64,000 nt of DNA from Bacteroidota bacterium (GTDB lineage: Bacteria; Bacteroidota; Ignavibacteria; Kryptoniales; JAKASW01). Within the stretch, counting starts at the first letter, position 1. Each line of letters opens with the position of its first letter. This document shows, in pieces, positions 51,605-60,903 of this stretch. The notes under the pieces were generated by a model. The model saw nothing but the letters and a program-made list of their open reading frames with translations, had not been told where the DNA came from and did not search any database. Location: contig JAJZNW010000061.1 of the NCBI GenBank assembly GCA_021811615.1, positions 62,001 to 126,000 on the forward strand. The letters are read 5' to 3'. Position numbers and translations under genes: made by a program.

Positions 51605-52804
51605 TCAGACTGTCTTCGGCATATCGGGATGGTTGGGGCCGAAATGCTTGAGCATGACCATGGGCTGGAACTTGCTGTGGTTCGAGATGACCACTCCCGA
51701 TTTAGCCGCTTCTTCACTTACAAAATACTCGTCATTACTTGCCTGACCGAAACGCAGCATCACCGATGCCTCGGCATCGTAGACACCGAACTTGCCGTGT
51801 CCCTGTATGATGATGCATCCGTAGGCCGCTCCGTCCTTGACGGTTACCGTCTGTCCGGGCTGTATCGTCAGCTCCTTCGCGGCTATGTAATCGTTCGCGT
51901 AGATTACCCACTTCTCCGTATGTCTTCCGTCGGAATGCGGGCAGACGAGAGGCTTCCTGAAATTATGCCTCCTGTAATAAGGATCGACGTTCTTCTCCCA
52001 GTCCATCAGGCTCATCACGTAGTCAATGTCGTGCTTCTTATCCGGCGGACAATTTTCTACAAGGAACTCGTAAGGATAGACTTCGTTCGATGTAATATTC
52101 TCGTAAACGGAATTCACGTCGCTGTTCCACTGCGGCTCGTAGGTCAGGTACGATCCGGGCGCGTGGAGCACTCCCGGAGGAGTGAACCAGCCCGTTCCCA
52201 GCTCGATGCGATACGCGCGGGATAGCTCGGTTATGCGATTGTCCCCTTTCTCGTACATTAACAGCCGCTCTCTCACCATTTCTTTGGTTACGTCGGGGTC
52301 GAATCCGAAATACGTGGCAGGCAGCTCGCCCGGATAGTTGTTCATTTCGGGGGGAAAGTAATAAGCTTCCGGCTTGCCCAATCTTCCTACTGCTGCCGCG
52401 GCCTCGAAACTCAGATGCAGATGGAGGAACAGCGGCGCGAGGAAGTCGAAGAATTTCGAATACATCGGCCAGCCGCCGTATTTCTTCATAAGGTCCGTGC
52501 CGACAAGTAAATCCTTCAACTCTGTCACCGCATCTTTCAGAAGGAATTTCTCGGAGAGTTTCTCGCTGAACGGCAGAATGTAGCTCATGCCTTCATCAGC
52601 GGGAGCGAGTTCACCGTTCATCGCCGGGATCACGGACGAGAACCACCTCTCTTTGATGGATCCGCGCTTCGTGCCGAGCGCATAGTAATCGTCCGGGTGA
52701 AGTCTCAGTCGTCTGCCTGCCTTGCTGAACCGGCGTGGCACAAATGTCGGGATAAGGCGAAAGACGCCTTTCCCCTGGTCGAATGTCTCTTGAATCTTGT
52801 TCAT
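51605..52804 (-). CDS. Phosphomannose-isomerase-like cupin protein
   Basis: 399 residues. A type I phosphomannose-isomerase-like core is visible: LHLHLSFEAAAAVGRLGKPEAYYFPP with an H-x-H and the Glu of the zinc site, GTGWFTPPGVLHAPG with a further His, and a second cupin barrel near the C-terminus (TIQPGQTVTVKDGAAYGCIIIQGHGKFGVY). It may interconvert mannose/fructose phosphates or act on another free aldose. The start overlaps the end of the binding-protein gene by four bases (ATGA), so it is translated with the ABC importer. With three GH92 enzymes nearby, handling mannose is plausible, but the sequence is divergent from ManA. Confidence 0.82.
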   Translation of the reverse strand: MNKIQETFDQGKGVFRLIPTFVPRRFSKAGRRLRLHPDDYYALGTKRGSIKERWFSSVIPAMNGELAPADEGMSYILPFSEKLSEKFLLKDAVTELKDLLVGTDLMKKYGGWPMYSKFFDFLAPLFLHLHLSFEAAAAVGRLGKPEAYYFPPEMNNYPGELPATYFGFDPDVTKEMVRERLLMYEKGDNRITELSRAYRIELGTGWFTPPGVLHAPGSYLTYEPQWNSDVNSVYENITSNEVYPYEFLVENCPPDKKHDIDYVMSLMDWEKNVDPYYRRHNFRKPLVCPHSDGRHTEKWVIYANDYIAAKELTIQPGQTVTVKDGAAYGCIIIQGHGKFGVYDAEASVMLRFGQASNDEYFVSEEAAKSGVVISNHSKFQPMVMLKHFGPNHPDMPKTV

Positions 52805-53766
52805 TTCGTCTTTGCCATTTTTAGAAAATTATCCACATTCTCTTTCGTCACAAGCTGGAAGGGGATGTAGTTCAGATGTTGTACTTTTTTACCTTTAATG
52901 ATGTCGTAAGCGAGCTTGACCGCCATGCTTCCCTGGGCCTCGGCGTCCTGGTAGACGGTCGCCACCATTTTTCCGTCGGCAACATCCTGCAGCGCCTCCG
53001 GCAATGCGTCGGTACCGATCACGTAAATCTTCCTCTTTATTCCCGAGCCTTCGATGGCCCCGAGCGCGCCCATCGCCATCTCGTCGTTTTCGGAAATAAC
53101 GGCGTTGATAGTGCGGCCGGTTGAAAGCCAGTTCTCCATGAGATTCATTGCCTGTGCCCTGTCCCAGTTCGCGGTCTGCTCGGCAATTATTTTGATATGC
53201 GGATACTTCGCGAGCACCATCTTGATGCCCTTCGTTCGCTGGACTTCCGCGGAATGGCCGTAGGGCCCCTGGATCAGTACTACATTTCCATTCCCCTTCA
53301 GAAGCTTCGCGATGTACTCGGCCTGCATCATGCCGGCCACGCTGTCCGGCGAGCCGACGTAGGCATTGGCCTCGTTGAGGTTCGACACTACCGCGTTCAC
53401 GACAACGATGGGAACGTGATGCTTCACCGCTATATCGACTGCCGGGGCCGAGCCGTACTCGTCTTCCGGGTTGAGGATTATCGCGTTCACTCCCTGGTTT
53501 ATGAAATTCTCAGTTTGGCCGATCTGTTTTTCCGATTGGCCCTGTGCGTCGAGCTCGATAAGCTTCACGTTCAACTTCTTAGCCTCGGCTCTTATAGCGT
53601 TCTGCAGCCTGATGACGAACTGGTTGGACAGATCCTGGTATGAAACGCCGATGGTAATCTGGCCCTTCGCCTTCGGCTTGCCGCTGCAGCCTGCCAGTGT
53701 TGTCGCAACGAATATGCCCATGAAAAGGGCAGCCAGCCTGCCGTACTTAATTCTATTTGTTGTCAC
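52801..53766 (-). CDS. Sugar ABC transporter substrate-binding lipoprotein (RbsB type)
   Basis: 321 residues. Signal peptide ends in the lipobox TLAGC (residues about 22-26), so the mature protein is a lipoprotein. The type I periplasmic binding fold (ITIGVSYQDLSNQFVIRLQNAIR, VNAIILNPEDEYG, GNVVLIQGPYGHSAEVQRTKG, NAVISENDEMAMGALGA, IYVIGTDALPEALQDV) is that of pentose/hexose carriers. It delivers sugar to the RbsC/RbsA pair encoded at 56031-58621. It is linked by ATGA overlaps to fucU before it and the cupin after it. FucU in the same unit suggests L-fucose as ligand. Confidence 0.93.
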   Translation of the reverse strand: MTTNRIKYGRLAALFMGIFVATTLAGCSGKPKAKGQITIGVSYQDLSNQFVIRLQNAIRAEAKKLNVKLIELDAQGQSEKQIGQTENFINQGVNAIILNPEDEYGSAPAVDIAVKHHVPIVVVNAVVSNLNEANAYVGSPDSVAGMMQAEYIAKLLKGNGNVVLIQGPYGHSAEVQRTKGIKMVLAKYPHIKIIAEQTANWDRAQAMNLMENWLSTGRTINAVISENDEMAMGALGAIEGSGIKRKIYVIGTDALPEALQDVADGKMVATVYQDAEAQGSMAVKLAYDIIKGKKVQHLNYIPFQLVTKENVDNFLKMAKTK

Positions 53767-54191
53767 TGTATCAATCCTTTCTTCAGAATCAGATTTGCGT
53801 AGCGGGCCATTTCTCCCGTGGCAACGACCGCGTAAGCTTTCTTCGAGCGCTCGTAGAATGCGAATCGCTCCATCTGCTCGAAGCCCCTGAAATGCGGTTC
53901 ATGCTTCTTTATGACTTCCTCATAAACCGGCCAGATGTCGGGCTCATAGTTGTCGCCGGGCACCACCGACATCAAAGCGACCGGGTGATCGACAAACGTG
54001 TCGAGCGGGAATAACTCCATGACGGCGTCGAGAATCGGCGGTACCGGATGGCCGTCCAGCCGGACCAGCCTCTGCGCAATACTCGCAGCGGGAAAGTTTC
54101 CGTCGGCGATGACGATCTCGTCTCCATGCCCCATCTCCATCAGAATTTTCAGAAGTTCGGGCGACAGCAATTTGGAAATTCCTTTCAACAT
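53763..54191 (-). CDS. fucU: L-fucose mutarotase
   Basis: 142 residues of the RbsD/FucU family. MLKGISKLLSPELLKILMEMGHGDEIVIADGNFPA and the C-terminal RFAFYERSKKAYAVVATGE match FucU closely, including the GHGDE segment with the catalytic His and the late Tyr. It interconverts alpha and beta L-fucose in the cytoplasm, supplying the anomer FucI needs. It is placed four bases after the beta-helix gene and overlaps the binding-protein gene by four bases. This is the best evidence that the ABC system carries fucose. FucU is far from fucI (30 kb), showing the two loci cooperate. Confidence 0.93.
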   Translation of the reverse strand: MLKGISKLLSPELLKILMEMGHGDEIVIADGNFPAASIAQRLVRLDGHPVPPILDAVMELFPLDTFVDHPVALMSVVPGDNYEPDIWPVYEEVIKKHEPHFRGFEQMERFAFYERSKKAYAVVATGEMARYANLILKKGLIQ

Positions 54192-54195
54192 CGGT

Positions 54196-56034
54196 TCAGA
54201 AGCGCCTCCCCTGCCATACCTTCAGCAATTGCAGTCCGGGCCGCAAATCCTGAAACGGTCCGGGAGTCGGATTCGATTCCCCGCGGCTGAGTCCGAAATA
54301 GTCCTTGTCGATACTTACCGGTCTCCCATCGGGGGTCTGGTACGGAAGTCCAGGGATCGAAGCGAGGCCGAGCAATCGGGACGTCACGATCTCGCGCTTA
54401 CGCTCTTCCTTCCAGGAACTGTCATACTTGATCTGAAAGAACAGGCCGTCCTTTTTCCTGATGAGCCGAATCATCGGGTCATAATCGGGTTCGACGATGG
54501 GATCCCTTTCACAGGAACACGGCTTAGCGCCGTGGAGAAAGACATTTCCACCCATTTGCATCGGTAATCCTACGCTGTCATACTTGCCCATATCTGCCGC
54601 CCCGACAAAGATGTTGTTATAATACTTGTCATTTCCCATCGGGTTATTGTGGAAACCTGCAATCTCTGTCGAATGGGGTTCAAGGTAGGGCGTCTCACGC
54701 GGGTCAAATCCGAGCACTTGAATTGCCCCGGCAAACAGATTGTGGACGTAGGCGCCACCCTGAGAACGGTCCATGAGCGATACTTTCGAAAGGAATATAT
54801 TGTTGTCTATGAGGAACGGGCCATGATCGACCTCCACCAGAATGTCGGGGCCGAAGTTGCCGTCGAAGAGATTTCTCGACACGTGGGTACCTTGCGCCAT
54901 CCAATCGAGCCAGATGCCCAGGCATGTCCGGTAAATATGATTGTGTGTAATCTGCACATCGACGGCACCATGGAACTTGATGCCGGCCCTCTCCGCGCCC
55001 ATGAGCCAATTCCTGGTACAGATGTCGTAAATCGTATTTCCCGTAATAGTGCTGAAAGCCTCGCCCATACTTCCGACGATGCCGGCCTGCTCGCAGTGAC
55101 AAATGATGTTATCCTTCACGAGATGATGGCCTACGTTTTCCCTCGACCAGCCGTGCGCGAGAGCGCGTTCGATCGTCTTGACATATCCCTGGGCTGAATT
55201 TTCCGATGTGTTGTCCCACTTGTCGCCATACTTGCCGAGAGAAATGCCCGCGCACATCGAGTACCTGATGACGTTGTCCTCGATGATCCAGCCCTTGCTC
55301 CAGTCCGGACCGATCAGGCCTATCTGCTGCGTGGTAGGAGGCGCCCACTGAGTAGCGGCATCTTCCATGATGAAGCCGCGCACGGTGATGTAGTTGATCC
55401 CTGTTTTCGTGGGATAGAATACCGTCCGGCGCACATTGATTTCCGCATCTTCCCGGTCGGGATCCACTTCGCCGAACTGAGCCCATATCCTGGTACTATC
55501 TTTAGCGACCTTACCGAACCAGACGGAGTCGTTCCCGGCAGATGTAAGCACATCGTCAAGGTTGACCGCCTCAGAAAACCAGCGGCCGTTGAGGTAGACC
55601 GTACCGGTGTGACGAACGCGTCCTCTCGGGTTGTACCAATCGCCGTGGACAATGTCGCTGTAAGGATTGAAGCTTCCGAAGAATGAGTTCGGGAGAGTCG
55701 TTTCCCAGACGCCGTTCCGGACACGGACCCAGTTTCTAATCCTGTTCGAGCCGGTAATGATAACCTTCTGACCCGGGGCGGCCTCGTAGACGATGCGATC
55801 CGAATTCGATGTCCCCCCGCGCGGTGGGTCGATGCTCTCACGGTAAATCCCGGCCCGAACGATAATCGTATCCCCGGGTTGTGCCAGGTCCGCCGCGCGC
55901 TGGATTGTGCGCAAAGGGAGTTCAGCCGTACCCGGGTTCGAGTTCTTTCCCTTGACCGAAACGATGTACTCTCTTGCCTGCACACCGGCCGATAATACGG
56001 TGAGGAGGAACGCTATCCTCGCGAATGTTCTCAT
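54196..56034 (-). CDS. Secreted right-handed beta-helix enzyme, GH141-like
   Basis: 612 residues. Signal peptide MRTFARIAFLLTVLSAGVQAR; EYIVSVKGKNSNPGTAELPLRTIQRAADLAQPGDTI-type opening followed by repeated beta-helix coils (KGWIIEDNVIRYSMCAGISLG, HLVKDNIICHCEQAGIVGS, VQITHNHIYRTCLGIWLDW, LIDNNIFLSKVSLMD). The inserted segment IVHGDWYNPRGRVRHTGTVYLNGRWFSEA is typical of GH141-type proteins, whose founding member is an alpha-L-fucosidase of pectin (RG-II). A fucosidase or similar exo-activity fits the fucose context; polysaccharide lyase is the alternative. It overlaps the permease gene by four bases. Confidence 0.8.
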   Translation of the reverse strand: MRTFARIAFLLTVLSAGVQAREYIVSVKGKNSNPGTAELPLRTIQRAADLAQPGDTIIVRAGIYRESIDPPRGGTSNSDRIVYEAAPGQKVIITGSNRIRNWVRVRNGVWETTLPNSFFGSFNPYSDIVHGDWYNPRGRVRHTGTVYLNGRWFSEAVNLDDVLTSAGNDSVWFGKVAKDSTRIWAQFGEVDPDREDAEINVRRTVFYPTKTGINYITVRGFIMEDAATQWAPPTTQQIGLIGPDWSKGWIIEDNVIRYSMCAGISLGKYGDKWDNTSENSAQGYVKTIERALAHGWSRENVGHHLVKDNIICHCEQAGIVGSMGEAFSTITGNTIYDICTRNWLMGAERAGIKFHGAVDVQITHNHIYRTCLGIWLDWMAQGTHVSRNLFDGNFGPDILVEVDHGPFLIDNNIFLSKVSLMDRSQGGAYVHNLFAGAIQVLGFDPRETPYLEPHSTEIAGFHNNPMGNDKYYNNIFVGAADMGKYDSVGLPMQMGGNVFLHGAKPCSCERDPIVEPDYDPMIRLIRKKDGLFFQIKYDSSWKEERKREIVTSRLLGLASIPGLPYQTPDGRPVSIDKDYFGLSRGESNPTPGPFQDLRPGLQLLKVWQGRRF

Positions 56035-57053
56035 GCTTTTCCCTTCGATTTCTTGTCGAGCAGGACGGCAAGCACGATGATCGCGCCTTTCACGATCTGC
56101 TGCCAGTACGAGGAAACGTTCAGCATATCGAGACCGTTGTTCATCACGCCTATTATAAGTGCGCCGACGACAGTGCCAGTGATCGTTCCGACCCCGCCCA
56201 TCAGGCTGGTGCCTCCTATGACGGCAGCGGCGATGGCGTCAAGCTCATACCCTTCTCCGAGCGCCGGCGAGGCGGACATGACTCTCGAAGACAAGACGAC
56301 ACCGGCAACGCCCGCCAGTACGCCCTGGAGGATGTAGACGTAGATAAGAATCTTTTCCGTACTTATGCCCGACACCTTCGCCGCGAGTTCGTTTCCGCCG
56401 ACCGCGTAGACGTATCTTCCGAATCGCGTGTAGTGCAGGAGAAAAATTCCGCCGAGGATTACCATTACAAATATCACGACGGGTAGAGGTATGCCGGCGA
56501 AGTAGCCTGTACCGATCGTGTCATACGCGTTGCTCAGGTTGAACACCGGTCTGCCGCTCGTGTAAACGAGTGCCATACCACGGGCTGCGGTCATCATGCC
56601 GAGGGTTACGATGAACGGGGCAAGTTTGCTTTTCGCGATGAGGAAGCCGTTGAGCGCGCCGCAGACGAGACCGGCACCGAGGCCGACCATCAGTGGAACG
56701 ATCAGAGGATACTGGCCGGGATGAGCGAACGACGCCGCCATGACGGCCGAGAGCGCGAGTATCGAGCCGACGGAAAGGTCGATGCCGGCCGTGATGATCA
56801 CGACGGTTTGGCCGACGGCCAATATCCCGATCACCGAGATCTGCCGAAGAATGTCTATGAGATTCGCGGCGGTAAAGAATGGCGGCGATATAACCGCGAG
56901 CACGGCAACGAGAAGTACGAGCGCGAAGTAGATCCCGTATTTAGAGAAGAACCTTCCAGCGCGCCTGAGCTTTTCGATCCTCCGGTCTGCCGGGGACAAT
57001 ACGGCAGCCGTGTCGTTTCCAGTTACTTTTAGTTCGTCGGTAGGTGTCTCCAT
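56031..57053 (-). CDS. Sugar ABC transporter permease (RbsC type)
   Basis: 340 residues with about nine to ten hydrophobic helices. NLIDILRQISVIGILAVGQTVVIITAGIDLSVGSILALSAVMAA and the C-terminal AVIGGTSLMGGVGTITGTVVGALIIGVMNNGLDML are hallmarks of the RbsC/AraH/XylH family, including the cytoplasmic loop that docks to the ATPase. It is an inner-membrane homodimer forming the sugar channel. It is 11 bases after the rbsA-type gene and overlaps the beta-helix gene by four bases, an odd insertion of a secreted enzyme gene within the transporter set. Confidence 0.95.
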   Translation of the reverse strand: METPTDELKVTGNDTAAVLSPADRRIEKLRRAGRFFSKYGIYFALVLLVAVLAVISPPFFTAANLIDILRQISVIGILAVGQTVVIITAGIDLSVGSILALSAVMAASFAHPGQYPLIVPLMVGLGAGLVCGALNGFLIAKSKLAPFIVTLGMMTAARGMALVYTSGRPVFNLSNAYDTIGTGYFAGIPLPVVIFVMVILGGIFLLHYTRFGRYVYAVGGNELAAKVSGISTEKILIYVYILQGVLAGVAGVVLSSRVMSASPALGEGYELDAIAAAVIGGTSLMGGVGTITGTVVGALIIGVMNNGLDMLNVSSYWQQIVKGAIIVLAVLLDKKSKGKA

Positions 57054-57064
57054 TCAATGTGCTC

Positions 57065-58621
57065 TCAATTCATGAAGTGAATTGTTGCGCCGTCAGGGTT
57101 CCCCATCGCGGCCTTTATAATGCGCTCCTGGTCGAAATCCTTACGTTCGAATTCCCCGCTGATTCGTCCATGGTAGAGAACGATGACCCTGTCACATAAG
57201 CCGAGTATCTCCGGAAGTTCGGAGGAGACCATTACGATGGTTTTTCCCGTCTCGGCGAGACGTGAGATGATCCCGTAGATCTCCGCCTTGGCGCCGACGT
57301 CGATCCCGCGGGTGGGCTCGTCGAGGATGATGATTTCAGGATTGTTCAAAAGCCACTTCGACAACACGACCTTCTGTTGCGTTCCGCCGCTCAGCGTTCC
57401 GACAGGCTGATACCTGTCCCGGGCCTTAATGCGGAATTTCTTTATCTCTTCGTCCGCCGTTTGATTTTCCTTTTTCAGACGAATTACCTGTCCGAAGCGG
57501 CTGAAGGCTTTGAGGTTCACGAGAGATATATTATCCCTCACGGATGCGGTCAGGTTAAGTCCCTTCATCTTACGATCATCCGTGATCAGAGCAACGCCGT
57601 GCCGGATCGCGTCCGCGGGAGATTTTATTTTGGCTTCCTTGCCGTTCACCCTGATGGTTCCGCCGTCCGAGCCGCGGAGTCCGAATATCGTCTCCACAAC
57701 TTCCGACCTGCCGGCGCCCATCAATCCGGACAGACCCAGCACCTCGCCTTTGTGCGCTTTGAAACTGATATTGTCGAAGACGCCGCTTTGTGTGAGCCCT
57801 TCGACTTCGAGTGTAACGGGTCCTCTCTCTGTATTTGATTTCGGGAAAAGATCCTTAATCTCGCGACCTACCATACGGCTGACGAGGGTGTCACGGTCGA
57901 ATTCTTTTGCCTGACGAGTATCTATATATCGCCCGTCGCGGAGCACGGTTATCGTATCACAGATGGTGAAGATCTCGTCCATTTTATGAGAGATATAGAT
58001 GACGGCGATCCCCTTGGCCTTCAGGCCCGAAATCATTTCGAACAGCTTTGCAACTTCTTTGCCCGTGATCGCGGAAGTGGGCTCGTCCATGATGATGATG
58101 TTCGAGCTGTAAGATACCGCTTTGGCGATTTCCACCATCTGCATTTCTGCGACGGAAAGATTTCCCATCTTCTCATCCGGTTCGACGGAGATATCCATCT
58201 CGCCGAAAAGCCGGCGCGTCTGTTCTTTCTCTTTCCGGCTGTCGACTACTCGTGTGAGTCTGCTGTAAGGTTCGCGGCCGAGGAAAATATTCTGGCAAAC
58301 CGTCATATCCCTGACGGGGTTCAACTCCTGGTGGATCATCGAAATCCCGAGCCTTATCGCCTCTCTGGGCGAGCGTATGTCCACAAGATTCCCGTTCAGA
58401 TAAATCCGCCCCTCGTCCTTCTGGTGAATGCCCGCGAGGATTTTCATGAGAGTCGATTTTCCCGCGCCGTTTTCACCGGTCAACGCGTGGACCTCGCCGC
58501 GATTCACCTGCAGCTTAACGTCATCCAGTACCGGGACCCCTCCGAAGGATTTCGAGATTCCTTCCATGCGGAGGTACGGTTCCATTTGCCCGGTCGAGCT
58601 TGTGGAGAGGGGAATCGTCAT
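57065..58621 (-). CDS. Sugar ABC transporter ATP-binding protein (RbsA type, two domains)
   Basis: 518 residues with tandem ATPase domains. Domain 1: ALTGENGAGKSTLMK (Walker A), SMIHQELNPV (Q-loop), NLSVAEMQMVEIAKA (signature), IIIMDEPTSAIT (Walker B). Domain 2: degenerate Walker A GLSGLMGAGRSEVVE, intact TLSGGTQQKVVLSKWL and IIILDEPTRGIDVG. This asymmetric pair is standard for RbsA/AraG/MglA. It energises the importer. The start overlaps the stop of the DUF6259 gene upstream (ATGA), tying enzyme and transporter expression together. Confidence 0.96.
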   Translation of the reverse strand: MTIPLSTSSTGQMEPYLRMEGISKSFGGVPVLDDVKLQVNRGEVHALTGENGAGKSTLMKILAGIHQKDEGRIYLNGNLVDIRSPREAIRLGISMIHQELNPVRDMTVCQNIFLGREPYSRLTRVVDSRKEKEQTRRLFGEMDISVEPDEKMGNLSVAEMQMVEIAKAVSYSSNIIIMDEPTSAITGKEVAKLFEMISGLKAKGIAVIYISHKMDEIFTICDTITVLRDGRYIDTRQAKEFDRDTLVSRMVGREIKDLFPKSNTERGPVTLEVEGLTQSGVFDNISFKAHKGEVLGLSGLMGAGRSEVVETIFGLRGSDGGTIRVNGKEAKIKSPADAIRHGVALITDDRKMKGLNLTASVRDNISLVNLKAFSRFGQVIRLKKENQTADEEIKKFRIKARDRYQPVGTLSGGTQQKVVLSKWLLNNPEIIILDEPTRGIDVGAKAEIYGIISRLAETGKTIVMVSSELPEILGLCDRVIVLYHGRISGEFERKDFDQERIIKAAMGNPDGATIHFMN

Positions 58622-60840
58622 TGTTCCATTACCACTGCCGCTGAGCGTGGAGGAATCTGAAACGTGCCATCGGTGGGGACCGCATCGGGATGCTCCGGAG
58701 TGGCGAGCACAAGCTTGCCTGCGTGAGGAATCTTAACGTGTGCGGTGAATGTCTTCGGGCCCTGGTTGATTACCACAACGGCTCGCTTTCCGGTCGAAGT
58801 CACGAAGACCGAATATTTATACGCACCTGCAAACGGATGCCATCCTCCGCCCTGTCCAGGCGCGTTTCCTGTAACGAAATCAGGGTATCGATACTGGAAA
58901 TTAGTGGTGACGGTTGCACCCTCTGTACTTTGGTATTTCGCGTCCCAAAGATAACTTTTGTACTTTCTCCGAAGCGCATCGATTTTCTTGCCGTACGCGA
59001 GCGTCAAGGGGAAGTCGCTGAGCTTTCCTTTGAAGTTGTAAGGCTCATAACTAATGATGTACCTGTCGAGGAGGCAGAGGTTCAGCATCTCGCGGTTATC
59101 GAAGCCGATGACGGCGACCATGATGGGGAGGTGAGGAGCTATATAACGCGTGACCGGCGTGGTACCTTCGTTGACGCGTATGTATGAAAAAGGATAGTAC
59201 TGCTTCAGCCAGTCCTGCGGACCTTCACCGGCGAAGAGGAAGTTCGGATTGACGGAGTCGGCCGCGGCGTGAAGCTCTCTCGCGAGCGGCTCGTCTCCGG
59301 CATAAATGTATCCGGGAGGATTGTAACCGTGTCCCGAAGCGAAATTGTATTTCACCGGACTGTGCGTCGGGACTTCATCATAGAGGAAGCCGGCCGCGCC
59401 GAGCGCAAGGACTTTCCTGAACTGTTGGACGGCAATGGCTCTGTACGCCGGATCCAGGAAATCCATGACGGCAAACGCGTGATCGTTTATGTCGGCGAGC
59501 TGAAGCGGGGTGAGATACAGATAACCTCTCTTTATATAAGGAATGCCGTAGGGATCCTTCGCTTCATATTTGTAAAGATCCTTCTTGTACCACTCGGTCG
59601 TCATGTCTGCCCATGGGAACTTGCCGAAGAGGACCATCTTGACGCCCATCGCCTGTATTTTTCGGATCGCATCGTGGAGCTGCTGCCACGTACCGAGTCC
59701 GGGGTCGGTACTCAGAGACGGATTGCCGCCGTCCTGCCCGCCTTTGTTCCATCCGACAAGCTGTATCGCGCTGATGCCGTTTTCGGCGCATGCTTTGCCG
59801 TAATTTATGAGGCTGTCGTATGCAACGGCGTAGTTCTGAACCGGGGTATTGACTTGCAGCTCCATCCATGAGTTAACGTTCTGGACCCATGCCGGCAAGT
59901 GCGGCTTCCTGAACCACGTCGCCCTCCACTTCTTGTAAATATTTACGCCCCTGTGCCACCCGCCGCGATAACACTCGACGACAACAGGCGCCAGTTTCAT
60001 TTCGGTGCCCGGGTGCACGAAAACGAAATGGCACGTCCTGAATTCAAGGTGAACCGGCTTGCCTCCGATCTCATTTTCCTGCGGGACCTGGTCCGTTACG
60101 GAAGAAAGCACCCCGGGGTGTTGCTCGAAAGTAAATTGAAGGAAATAAGGCTGGTTCGGATTTTCCATCTCCACGTACACGCCTTCCTTCGGCGTCTGAA
60201 TCAGGCAGAAAAGGCTCTTATCGGAATTGAAGGTCTTTGTCGGGTAAACGTCTCCCCAGTAACCGAGTTCGTTGTTGAAATATGGATATATCTCGTCGGC
60301 ACCGAGGTTACCGTACCACATCGTTCTGACGACCATCGGTGTCTTTCGTGTCGGGGAGGTGAAGTCGCCGAAATAGGGATAATCGACGGTCTGGACCATC
60401 AACCTGGAATTGTTAACCACTTTGCTGCTGAAAGTCAGGACGCCGTCGTTCAGTGTCACTGTCGCGTCGAACGTAATCGGGATGATTCCGCCGTGCTGAC
60501 TGAGAAGGTTTTCCCATTTCAAAACGACCTCGTGATCGGAGACCTTCCTGACTTCGACTGCGTGCTGTTTCTGTCCCAATATGAAATCATCCTGACGATG
60601 CAGGAGCGGAACGAGCATCCTGAACGACACGCCGAGATCCGGCCGCCTCTCGACGGTCCAGCCGGTGGTCTTGTCCACCATCCTGGTAAGAGCGCCCGTC
60701 TCCGAATCGAAGCCCACGAGGAGTTTCTTATCCTGAAGCACAACCTCGCGGGCAGACACGGTTTGTGCGAACAGCATCGATGCGGAGAATATGGCCGCAG
60801 CGACGGTAAACAAGCGCCTGAACGTTATCTTTAGGTCCAT
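58618..60840 (-). CDS. Secreted DUF6259 glycosidase-like protein, paralog 2
   Basis: 740 residues from the ATG at 60840 (nine bases after GAAGG; another ATG three codons earlier touches the ribosome site). Signal peptide ends in TVSAR, followed by EVVLQDKKLLVGFDSETGALTRM. The barrel strands IQLVGWNKGGQDGG, MGVKMVLFGKFPWAD and GAAGFLYDEVPTH are shared with the paralogs at 45268 and 60904, and FLFAGEGPQDWLKQYYPFSY is nearly invariant. The stop overlaps the rbsA-type start by four bases. A specific insertion (FPVTKSG-like region near residue 650, GNAPGQGGGWHPFAG) is absent from the other two. Probable exo-glycosidase of unknown specificity. Confidence 0.85.
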   Translation of the reverse strand: MDLKITFRRLFTVAAAIFSASMLFAQTVSAREVVLQDKKLLVGFDSETGALTRMVDKTTGWTVERRPDLGVSFRMLVPLLHRQDDFILGQKQHAVEVRKVSDHEVVLKWENLLSQHGGIIPITFDATVTLNDGVLTFSSKVVNNSRLMVQTVDYPYFGDFTSPTRKTPMVVRTMWYGNLGADEIYPYFNNELGYWGDVYPTKTFNSDKSLFCLIQTPKEGVYVEMENPNQPYFLQFTFEQHPGVLSSVTDQVPQENEIGGKPVHLEFRTCHFVFVHPGTEMKLAPVVVECYRGGWHRGVNIYKKWRATWFRKPHLPAWVQNVNSWMELQVNTPVQNYAVAYDSLINYGKACAENGISAIQLVGWNKGGQDGGNPSLSTDPGLGTWQQLHDAIRKIQAMGVKMVLFGKFPWADMTTEWYKKDLYKYEAKDPYGIPYIKRGYLYLTPLQLADINDHAFAVMDFLDPAYRAIAVQQFRKVLALGAAGFLYDEVPTHSPVKYNFASGHGYNPPGYIYAGDEPLARELHAAADSVNPNFLFAGEGPQDWLKQYYPFSYIRVNEGTTPVTRYIAPHLPIMVAVIGFDNREMLNLCLLDRYIISYEPYNFKGKLSDFPLTLAYGKKIDALRRKYKSYLWDAKYQSTEGATVTTNFQYRYPDFVTGNAPGQGGGWHPFAGAYKYSVFVTSTGKRAVVVINQGPKTFTAHVKIPHAGKLVLATPEHPDAVPTDGTFQIPPRSAAVVMEQ

Positions 60841-60903
60841 TTTATGCATCCTTCTTTGGGGGAAGTTGGACTATCGATCACCGGCAGCGGCGGTGTTCCG
60901 CCT

